Part shown: piece after piece, positions 18,701-26,375 of the stretch | Layout: the number at the start of each line of letters is the position of its first letter | How positions within the stretch are numbered: position 1 is the stretch's first letter | Origin: Ectocarpus siliculosus | Lineage: Eukaryota; Sar; Phaeophyceae; Ectocarpales; Ectocarpaceae | DNA length: 34,924 nucleotides | Assembly (NCBI GenBank): GCA_000310025.1 | Contig: FN649730.1 | Span: 1,355,991 to 1,390,914, forward strand | Reading direction: 5' to 3' | Notes under the pieces: model-generated | The model's input: the letters and a program-made list of their open reading frames with translations, nothing else | Databases searched by the model: none | What the model was told of the DNA's origin: nothing | Program-made: the position numbers and the translations under genes

Positions 18701-21700
18701 CGAGGTCGGGCATCATTGTCGGTGAGGATGTTGTTTCGGGCGCGGGGGTTGTCCCCGGGCAAGGCTCGCAGGACGAGCATTCGCCACAGCCCCTGCAGAT
18801 CTGTCCCAGGCCGAAGTCTGGGTGGTGCGGGTGGAGATGTGGCGGTGAAGCACGGAGAGCGGGGGGACGTAATTGTTAGACGGCGTTGTTGTACCTGTCG
18901 GCGACACAAGAGACCTGTGTGGGCACTTTGAAACTATCGAAGACTACTCAAAACGTCCGAACGGGCACTTTGCAACCATCGGAAGAGCTGTCAGGTGCTT
19001 TTAGCTAAAGGAACACCAACGCTGGGTGAAACATAATACAGTCTCTTTCAGAGACAGGGATTGGAAAGTAACCCGAATAGTATCGAACGTCGCGAAAGTT
19101 GACGAGAAGATCACATTGTTGGCAGGGAAAAGGTGGTTGGGATGGTGCTCGAAACGGCTCACCCAATAAGCTATGGGATGACCGGAAACTTGTAAATCGC
19201 GTCGAGAGCACTCTCGCTTGCTTGCAACTGCCTGCACTCGCAGCACTCTCGTTGAAATTGATTTTCTGTCTGCCCTTGATCCTCTTTCTCTCTGTGGATC
19301 GTCTGTCTACACGGCGGTCTCTTTGTTGTTGTAGTGCGTCTCTGTCTGAGTATCGCGCTGCTCTGCTTCTGGCCGCCTTGGCCTGCGATTTTCACGGCCG
19401 AGACCCACACTCTAGCTGGCGGTGCCGCAAAATTCAGTACCACTCCGAACCCCCCCTCGACTCACAGTTGCAGTGCAGAGGATCGGTGACGCCGTCCAAA
19501 CAGGTAGGGTCACACACCACCTGCTTCCCGCCGTTGTCGTAGCTGGCCAGAACCGCTACTTGCTCGTCTGTCAGGTTCGAGCAGACGGAGCACTCGTCGT
19601 CGTCAACAGCACCGTCGGCTCCGAGCGGCATCATCGTCGGCGAGGGAGTAGGTACTTCGGGCTCGGGCGTCTCGGCAACGGTCGGCGGTGTGGTCTCCGG
19701 CGTCTCGGGGGAGGGCGTGTGCATCACCGGCTTAGCGGAAGGCGCGGGTGTCTCGGGCGTGACGGGGCTCGGAGTGGTAAAAAGATCAAAGCCGAGGTCG
19801 GGCTCCATCGTCGGCGAGGGGGTAATCGCTTTGGGCGCAGGGGTCTCGGCAACGGTCGGCGGTGCGGTCTCCGGCGTCTCGGGGGAGGGCGTGTGCTTCA
19901 CCGGCTTAGCGAAAGGCACGGGTGTCTCTGGCGTGACGGGGGTCGGAGTGGAAGGATCAAAGGTGGTCTCGGGCACCACAGTCGGCGAGGGAGTAGGCAC
20001 TTCGGGCTCGGGCGTCTCGGCAACGGTCGGCGGTGCGGTCTCCGGCGTCTCGGTCGAGGGCGTGGACTTCACCGGCGCGGGTGTCTCTGGCGTGACCGGG
20101 CTCGGGGTGGAAAGATCATCAAAGCCGAGTGGTGCCGGTGAGGGTGCGGGTACGACTGGCGAAGGCGTTGCGTCCGGGCAAGGCTGGCACCACCCGTCAT
20201 CGCACTCTCCGCAGCCGCGGCAAATCTGCCCCAGACCGAAGTCTGTAAGGATTGGGAATCGAAACATCCGTGCGGCAAAAGAGAGAGTCACTAATGAGTC
20301 GAACATAGATTCCGGAGGCTTGGAACGGTGCGATGTGTTTTTCAACCTTAACCCCTTTCCCGGTTCCATGCGCCTAATGAAGCCTAATTTCATACGCAGA
20401 TCTCGTAGCATGTAAGGGGAGGCAATGTTTTCTCCAGGTATATGCACACCAATACACATACTTCCTCTGTATCATAAGTCTGGTCCGCTATGTGCGCGTA
20501 GTCGTAAGGGTACTTACACGTTGACGTTTAGCCTTTAGCCGGGTGCGTTAGAAAGGCAAAGCACATACCAAGCTGAATTAAAAAAAAAAAAAAACGAAGA
20601 CCGTGTTAGGCACTAAAATTAGGTCAAAATATGCCCATTTTGGCCCGTTTTGAGAATTTTTACGAGAACGTTTATGAGATTTTTTTTAATAATTCTTTGA
20701 GAATTCGTGAGATAAGTCGTGACTACCACCCCCCACACACTATACAAACGATGGATGACCCTAACCCTAACCCTTATACGACAAGGAGGCTTTCGAGAGG
20801 GCTCACGCCTGGATGGCATCGAGTCCCAGCGACGGCGAGGACGACTAGTCGACATTTTTCCCCCCGACACCAACAGACACTTTTTTTTTACCCGCAAGTG
20901 TCTTGGCTTTAGTGTGGGCTCCCCAAGTGTCTTGTTTTTAATGCGGAACCCCAAGTGTCTTAGTTTTGGTGTGGGGTCACTACTATACTGGTTTAAGTAT
21001 AGCGGGACGCGACGTAGATCGTTGAGTAGAGGGGGGGGGGTTCGGGCCCTACTCTGTTGTTTTTTTGCCCCGCAAAGTGTCTTGGTTTTAGTGTGGGACC
21101 CCAAAGTGTCTTGAATTTAGTGTGTGGGTCACTATTATTATGGTTTTAGTATGGGGGACGTGTTATGGATGGTTGAGTCTAGGCGGGGTTAGCTTTAGGG
21201 TTGGGGATAATTCTTGTGTTTTTTTTGGGGGGGTTTAGGCCAGTGCCCCACCTACCCCTCCCCCTGGAAATGGGCAAAATATGGCCGTTTTTGGGCCGAC
21301 TCAATGTTTTCCGGCCGTTCAGCCGCATGGTTCAAGCACCAGCTCTAAAAAAAACAAACTTTTTCTTGCTAAAAAAACACCGGAGAATTCAACAAAAAAA
21401 ACGAAAAACAGATCGGGCACCGTTAAGGGGGCGCATAAACCTAACGGACCAGACTTATGATACAGAGGAAGTAGAAGCAATTTTTTTTGTGTTGGAGGGT
21501 GGATGAAGCAGGGCACCTTGTCGAGCCGTTTCACCGACAACGAGCGACAACGTGCCAATGGTGCGCGTTAAAAATCAGATCCTACGGAGTGCCGTGTGGG
21601 AGAATGAAGCTTTTGACCCAGTGTTAAATACAGGGGTGGTTGCGATAGAAAGGCCTTTTCTCTGTCGCGTCCTCTACTGCTTCTACTATTTTACTAATTC

Positions 21701-24700
21701 TTGCATTGGTCGTCGATGCCTACGTTGAAAAAACGTTGGTCTACGAGAACTATATAATAATGTGCATGGTCTGTTCAGTCAAACCACGGCGCGCCCAAAC
21801 GAGGTAATCTACTGACGGTACACTGGCGAATCAATCCATACATCTAGATCCACCCCGAAAGTAACGTGAGGCGCCACCTTTCTGGTCTTAGAGTAAACGC
21901 AAGCAGCAGGTCTCTCTCACAGTTGCAGTGAAGGACGTCGGCGGCTTCGCCCACGCAGGCGGGGTCACACACGATCTGCTTCACGCCCTTGTCGTCGTTG
22001 ACCAGGGCCTCGGCATCTTCTTCCGATACCTCCGAGCATACGGAGCAGTCGTACTGATTTTCGTCCAAGTCAAGCCCAGGGACGAATGGGGCCGGCGTGC
22101 TGCCGACAGGGGCCGTTGTCGGTGGAGTAGTCTCAGGGATCTCCGTAACGGGGGCCGGGGATGGTTCGGGTGTCGTCGTCGGTACCGGCGTGGCTACGTC
22201 GACAGGGGCCGTTGTCGGTGGCGTGGTCTCAGGAGTCTCCGTAACGGGGGCCGTTGTCGGTGGCGTAGTCTCAGGGATCTTCATAACGGGGACCGTTGTC
22301 GGTGGAGTGGTCTCAGGAGTCTCCGTAACGGAGGCCGTTGTCGGTGACGTAGTCTCAGGGGTCTCTGTAGCGGGGGCCGTTGTCGGTGGAATAGTCTCAG
22401 GGGTCTCCGTAACGGGGGCCGGGGATGGTTCGGGCGTCGTCGTCGGTACCGGCGTGACTACGTCGACAGGGGCCGTTGTCGGTGGCGTGGTATCAGGAGT
22501 CTCCGTAACGGGGGCCGATGTCGGTGGAGTAGTCTCAGGGATCTTCGTAACGGGGGCCGTTGTCGGTGTCGTAGTCTCAGGAGTCTTCGTAACGGAGGCC
22601 GTTGTCGGTGGCGTAGTCTCAGGGGTCTCTGTAGCGGGGGCCGTTGTCGGTGGAGTAGTCTCAGGGGTCTCCGTAACGGGGGCCGGGGATGGTTCGGGCG
22701 TCGTCGTCGGTACCGGCGTGACTACGTCGACAGGGGCCGTTGTCGGTGGAGTGGTGTCAGGAGTCTCCGTAACGGGGGCCGTTGTCGGTGGAGTAGTCTC
22801 AGGGGTCTCCGTAATGGGGGCCGTTGTCGGTGTCGTAGTCTCAGGGGTCTCTGTAGCGGGCGCCGTTGTCGGTGGCGTAGTCTCAGGAGTCTCTGTAGCG
22901 GGGGCCGGGGATGGTTCGGGGGTCGTCGTCGGTGACGGTGTGGCTACGTCGACAGGGGCCGTTGTCGGTGGAGTGGTGTCAGGGGTCTCCGTAACGGGGG
23001 CCGTTGTCGGTGACGTAGTCTCAGGGGTCTCTGTAAAGGGGGCCGGGGAAGGTTCGGGTGTTGTCATCGGTGATGGTGTGACTACGTCGGGGGCAAGCGT
23101 CGTGGCGGTGGTCGGCGACGGAGTCTCTGGCGAAGGCGTGTCCTTCACTGGCGCAGAGGAAGGTGCTGGCGTCTCGGGGCTCGGAGTCTCGGGGAGGTCA
23201 CCCTGGGGCTCTGTCGGTGACGGTGTTGCTACGTCGGGCACAAGGGTCGCGGCATTAGTCGGCACTGGGGTCACGGGCGCGGGAGTGTCCTTCACTGGCG
23301 CGGAGGAAGGCGCCGGCGTCGCGGGGCTTGGAGTCTCGCGGTCGTCCAGGTCTGTCCCGAAGGTCGGCGACGGTGTGCTTTCGTCCGGGCAAGGCTGGCA
23401 GTAGCCGTTGTCGCATTCTCCGCAGCCGCGGCAGATCTGTCCGAGGCCGAAGTCTGCGCGGGGGTGGACGAAAGGCGATGGAAAGGGGGGCGTAAGGATT
23501 TTTTTGGGGAAGGTCGGCACGGAAGTCTATGCGGTGAAAGCTGATTTTTCAATGGGAGGATCCGTTACTGTCGAAAGTCATGACGGCAGATGGATCAGGG
23601 GAGGTGGGGGCGTAAAGATTTGTTGGGGAAAAGTCGGGACGGAAGGCTTGCGGTGAAAGCTGATTTTTCAATGAGAGGACCCGCTACTATCAAACGACTT
23701 GGCGGCAGAGGAACATGACTACTGTACAACCCCTCTGTTGAGCAGGATATGATCATGTATGTAACGGAAATATCGGATCATTGGGTTTGCCTACACTCTC
23801 TCCGGCTCTCTACCCCGTTTGCATCTTTTAAAAAGAGCGCTAGATTGTAGTGTTTGGGGACATAGTGCAGCTTGAGGACTGCATAGGCATTGCCATACAG
23901 GAGTGCTCCTCGTAAGTCTACGCCCTATACTGCTAGGGTTGGCAGATGTTGTTGATGGTGCTCAAGCCTAATGGGGGACCACCCAAGCAATCGTTCGGAA
24001 ACAAGGTCCTAACCCTAACCCCAACCACAAATTAGCCGATTCTTCGCGTTATCCAGGATGTTTGCTCCATAGGAAAACCTACGTAGACTGCAGTATTGGA
24101 AACAAGGCTATTGGTGGACCGCCCAAGCAATGGTTCGGAAGCATTTCGAAACGCTGATGAAAGATGAAAAAGTCGCTTTAGTTCCCACTCACAGTTGCAG
24201 TGAGTGTTGTCGGCACCGTCGACATTGCAGGTCGCGTCGCACACGATCCGCTTCACGCCGTGGGTGTCCGTGATGAGGGCCTCTTCCTCAACGGACGACA
24301 GGTCCAAGCAAGCAGAGCAGTCGTCTTCATCATCATCATCAGTGTTGTCCTCGTCGAGATTCACCTCTACCTCTGACGGAGATGCTGCGTCCGTTTTGGT
24401 CGGGGAGGGGGTGGACTCATCAGCCGCAGGCGCCGCCGTAGTACCCTCGTCTTCCTCCACGTCCTCGGGCGCTGCTGTCGGTGCCGGCGTGACGTCGCCA
24501 GCGACGCCGCCATCGTTTTCGTCAGCGGTGGCGGGAGTTTCGCTTGCGTTGACCGTCTCGATCGGAGAAGGGGTGGTCCCGCGGAGCTTGCGCCCGAACG
24601 AGATAGCGGCGGCGGACCTGGACAACACGAAAATTTGGGCCCCGACCGGGGGGCGGGAAGCAGGAGCAGGGATAAGACTTAGTGGGGGGCGGAATCGTAC

Positions 24701-26375
24701 GGCGCAAGACAGCTGCTAATTTCGCCCCCAAGGCGAAGCACAAGCACGGGCACACGCCCAGCTACTAAATAGTCTCGTAGCGGATTGCTTCTCGTTTGAT
24801 GTCAGGGCGGAGTGGTTTTCATGTAGTTCCATCGGTGCGTTTTGTGTCCAAGAATTGAGTGACGTTGACAATGCACGCCTCCGAATTATGTGCATGTATG
24901 TCTGGTTTTCGCTTGAGTGTGTCGTTGGGCCTATCTACAAGCGGCGAATGGCGGCAGTGATAGACTCATTCATTCTTGGAAGGCAAACCGTCGTCAAGAA
25001 TCGATGCCATCCTCCCGACGTGTATACAGTCGAGGCTATAACCGCGGATTAAAGCGTGACGGGTACCGATCACACTGTTGTAGTCAAGAAGCTGAACGTT
25101 TCCGACCATCAAGGGGCCGACAACGTGTTTGTTTGTACTAGAGTCATTCGGCTTTCGTCTACCACGTTGAGGGAGCGCCCGGCACGGGCAGTTTGCATAC
25201 GAGAGAGGGTCTACGAAGTGTTTTTGTTTCGGGGCGTGTTCTTGAAATTGTAGAGGACACCTGAACGAACCAAGCACAATACACACGGGCAGAACTATCT
25301 TGAAGCTATGGGTATGATGAGTAGAGAGGTAGGGGCAAACAACAACTTACACGCCACACTCAACTGCAAAGAGCTCCGCTAGTTTCGATAAGTTGTGCTT
25401 GGGTGGTGGCGAGAAGCGTACCAACGGATAGTGGTTGAGAAACATTTCTTCGTCTCGTTTCAGCGTTGCAGCAGTTCGCATCAATGGTCAAGCAGTACCC
25501 AAGAATCCCGATACTCGTGACACAGAGTACCAGAACATGGGAGAGTGGAGCGGCGGGGACGGCCGGGTGGGGTGGGGGGCTCAAGATAACTCGAACCGTC
25601 GCCACAAAGACCCACACGGGAACAGAGATGGAGAGAGAGCGGAACCATAGTCAGAGTTTCCCGGCGCTGATGATGCTGCCCTTACCGGTTGGCGTCGTTG
25701 CACTCAGGAACAGTCCAGGGGCCTCGAAGAGAGCCGCCAGAACCGAGGATGGCTTGGCCGTCGGCGAGTCCGGTAGTGTCGAGGATAACGGACAACTCCA
25801 GGTGGTCTTCGGCGAGGAATGTTACCTGAACGATTCACGATGACAGAGGGCAAAGACCAAGGAAGGGCATAGAATGAAGGGAAGGGGTCTTCCGTGTTTG
25901 GTGACATGATTGTGAAGAATGTGAGAGCTAAAGGAATTATTCATGGAAGAACTAAATTAAAAGTGGTGTCACGCACGGGCGGTTCGTCTCTGACGGGGGC
26001 CAAATTTTCTGACCGCGCGAGGGGAGGTGAGGGTACTGCTGCGCGGTTGGCGTACAATCCGAAACGGAATTTCAAGAGGGCACGATTGATTGCGGTTCGA
26101 GAAGGGCGTGTATTGGAGAGAAAAAAAGCAAAGCACGGGTACACGCGGCCGGACAGCAGCAACAATAACTACACCACCAAAATACTATGGTCACCTTGTT
26201 GTTGTCGACCTCGCCACCTTCGCGTAGCAGGTGGAAGGTCGAGGTAACCGGCGCGTTGAACTCTAAGCTGACGGGTTCTCCAGGGGTGTTGCAGGGTCCT
26301 GAGTCGTCGGCGTTCACGCACAAACGCGTGGCGAGTAGGAGGACAGCGAAAAGGTCAAGCTTGAGTAGGTTGCAT
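15716..26375 (-). CDS. Secreted modular protein: Thr/Pro-rich linkers alternating with six copies of a Cys-rich module (9 exons)
   Basis: Exons in gene order are about 26375-26195, 25825-25686, 24617-24193, 23453-21921, 20242-19466, 18817-18374, 17742-17299, 16821-16378 and 15780-15716 (stop TAG). Splice phase matches at every junction. The product is about 1480 residues if the start is at 26375. Order is signal peptide, a domain of about 95 residues without known relatives to me, then mucin-like linkers rich in TPSP, PETP and TTAP, broken by six Cys modules, the last ending the protein. Each module has the pattern C-x2-C, a helix-like stretch, V/I-C-D-x2-C, then HCNC joined by splicing to YFGLGQICRGCG, two more Cys pairs and CP. 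Secretion and a cell-wall or matrix role with O-glycosylated linkers are inferred. It resembles in style, not by proven homology, arabinogalactan- or mucin-like proteins. The initiator region has a one-base problem. Confidence 0.85.
16378..16821 (-). CDS. Modular protein exon 8: 444-bp repeat exon, diverged half-module
   Basis: The opening half is as in exons 6 and 7 (SLCEPCPG), and the linker is nearly identical. The closing half-module is clearly diverged: NLTEAQMESLAAYPDGG, QIICDPRC, DGSSDIAHCNC. The upstream intron also differs from that of exons 6 and 7. So the exon is either an older duplicate or a mosaic, with conserved linker and separate module end. The splice donor is AACT|gtgagt. 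Confidence 0.85.
16929..16992. repeat. Near-perfect hairpin in the intron between exons 7 and 8
   Basis: Arms at 16929-16953 and 16968-16992 are 25 bp each with one mismatch (gtgttaagatgcacagcat... against ...atgctgtacatcttaacac), with a 14-base loop. It may be a tiny palindromic transposon remnant or an RNA hairpin. It is absent from the sister introns. Confidence 0.8.
17299..17742 (-). CDS. Modular protein exon 7: 444-bp repeat exon
   Basis: This is a near-identical sister of exon 6. It has SSCKPCPG in place of SSCEPCPG, 'PSPEAPET' in place of 'PSPETPET', and the same CSVC, QVVCDPSC and HCNC half-module. Phase 1 at both ends means that loss or gain of this exon leaves the frame intact. Confidence 0.85.
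18374..18817 (-). CDS. Modular protein exon 6: 444-bp repeat exon
   Basis: It has FGLGQICRGCGEC with SSCEPCPG, a linker ending in 'TPSPTMMPLG', then DDDECSVCSNLTDEQ, QVVCDPSC and HCNC, with donor AACT|gtgagt. It has the same length and phase as exons 7 and 8, and differs from exon 7 by only a few bases. The flanking intron sequence is shared as well, so the duplication included the intron. Confidence 0.85.
19466..20242 (-). CDS. Modular protein exon 5: 777-bp repeat exon
   Basis: It opens with FGLGQICRGCGEC and DGWCQPCPD, then has a linker with three diverged copies of a block containing 'PSPVTPETPAP', 'HTPSPETPET' and 'PPTVAETP', then the half-module DDDECSVCSNLTDEQ, QVVCDPTC, HCNC. The last roughly 330 bp (19466-19795) are nearly identical to the matching parts of exons 6 and 7. 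It is phase 1 at both ends. It looks like the source form from which the 444-bp exons arose, or a 444-bp exon with an expanded linker. Confidence 0.85.
20759..20776 (+). repeat. Telomere-like CCCTAA repeats inside the TA-flanked element
   Basis: Here lie nearly three CCCTAA units. A mirrored, imperfect TTAGGG-like stretch (ggggttagctttagggttgggg) lies at about 21184-21206, near the other end of the same element. Another short run (cctaaccctaacccc) lies at 24008-24022 in a different intron. Confidence 0.65.
20890..21195 (+). repeat. Internal tandem repeats of the TA-flanked element
   Basis: Five copies of a roughly 26-30 bp unit (aagtgtctt, ttttagtgtgggac, cccca) occur at about 20897, 20926, 20951, 21076 and 21103. 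They are arranged as two blocks, each closed by a shared tail 'tcactattat..tggttttagtat' and 'ggttgagt.tag'. The pattern is non-coding. Confidence 0.65.
21921..23453 (-). CDS. Modular protein exon 4: 1533-bp repeat exon with expanded Thr/Pro mucin-like linker
   Basis: The exon opens with the second half-module (FGLGQICRGCGEC, NGYCQPCPD), then has about 440 residues of linker, then CSVC, a Glu/Asp-rich helix, KQIVCDPAC and HCNC. The linker is built from a unit of about 12-14 residues (TETPETTPPTTAPV and variants). These are grouped into larger blocks of about 88 residues marked by 'TTTPEPSPAP' (marker positions on DNA near 22160, 22423, 22687, 22910 and 23045). The 1533 bp are a multiple of three with phase 1 at both ends. 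Every residue type needed for dense O-glycosylation is present. The opposite strand is also open here for 435 codons, an artefact of the repeat. Confidence 0.85.
23483..23715 (-). repeat. Tandem duplication of about 122 bp, intron between exons 3 and 4
   Basis: The block 'gggggcgtaaggattt', 'ttggggaa', 'gtcgg.acggaag', 'gcggtgaaagctgatttttcaatg' and 'gaggatccg' at about 23485-23600 recurs at about 23605-23715 with a few changes. A separate short repeat 'cccaagcaat.gttcggaa' lies at about 23980-24000 and 24121-24140 in the same intron. Confidence 0.7.
24193..24617 (-). CDS. Modular protein exon 3: acidic Pro/Thr linker and first half of Cys module 1
   Basis: It starts after 'gttgtccag' and completes an Arg codon, then SAAAISFGRKLRG, a linker with TPSP, TPAP and acidic stretches (NLDEDNTDDDDEDD), then the first half-module: CSAC, EEEALITDTHGVKRIVCDATC and HCNC. 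The exon ends AACT|gtgagt in phase 1. This is the most diverged half-module of the array (RIVCDATC where later ones have QIVCDPxC) and it has no preceding FGLGQ half, so it marks the start of the array. Confidence 0.8.
25686..25825 (-). CDS. Modular protein exon 2: N-terminal domain
   Basis: This exon has acceptor 'ttcag' and a phase 0 start (VTFLAEDHLELSVILDTTG, then GQAILGSGGSL and VPECNDAN), and donor CG|gtaagg in phase 2. Joined to exon 1 it gives a short, probably beta-rich extracellular domain with one Cys on each side (SGPCN in exon 1, PECND here) that could form a disulfide. I do not recognise the fold. Phase 2 at its end fits exon 3 exactly, which starts with one base completing Arg. 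Confidence 0.75.
26195..26375 (-). CDS. Modular protein exon 1: signal peptide and start of N-terminal domain, start codon apparently out of frame by one base
   Basis: In the open frame this exon reads NLLKLDLFAVLLLATRLCVNA, a classic signal peptide with likely cleavage after VNA, then DDSGPCNTPGEPVSLEF and on to the donor (AAC AAG|gtgacc) at 26194. The only nearby ATG (minus strand 26375-26373) directly precedes the Asn codon but is separated from it by one extra base (plus position 26372). From that ATG the frame stops after five codons. Without the extra base the Met would start the signal peptide directly. So either the sequence has a one-base error, the allele is broken, or a short upstream exon supplies the Met. 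The frame itself is open to a TAG upstream near 26450 with no in-frame ATG. Confidence 0.65.

Larger units (their letters stand above)
17299..19465 (-). repeat. Tandem duplication of exon plus intron (about 1.08-kb unit)
   Basis: Unit A, 17299-18373 (1075 bp), and unit B, 18374-19465 (1092 bp), each contain a 444-bp exon and its upstream intron. Shared intron blocks include 'gttagacggcgttgttgtacctgtcggcgacacaagagacc' at about 17808-17836 and 18877-18915, and the 'cacccaataagctatgggatgaccgg' block at about 18069 and 19159. Exon identity is higher than intron identity. Confidence 0.85.
20461..21471. mobile_element. 1.01-kb TA-flanked element with 27-bp perfect terminal inverted repeats, Stowaway/mariner-like
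   Basis: The left end, 20461-20487, starts cttcctctgtatcataag; the right end, 21445-21471, is its exact reverse complement. Both outer borders are TA, the Tc1/mariner target duplication, and the terminus resembles plant Stowaway ends, which begin CTCCCTCC. No transposase frame is visible inside, so it is non-autonomous. The interior has telomere-like CCCTAA repeats, a tandem repeat near 20890-21195 and several A/T tracts. It sits in the intron between exons 4 and 5 of the modular gene. Without it that intron would be about 667 bp, like its neighbours. Confidence 0.8.

Noticed and set aside
16482-19900. Separate small genes for each repeated block at 16.4, 17.3, 18.4 and 19.5 kb
   Set aside because: The blocks have no start codons, and each begins and ends with matching splice sites in phase 1, so they are exons of one gene.
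22100-23100. Regular repeats resembling a CRISPR array
   Set aside because: The repeats are coding, without unique spacers, and the window is clearly eukaryotic.
22097-23404. 435-codon plus-strand open frame rich in Val and Gly
   Set aside because: It is the exact antisense of the Thr/Pro repeat exon. A 3n-periodic repeat stays open on both strands. The minus strand has Cys modules and splice sites; the plus strand has neither.
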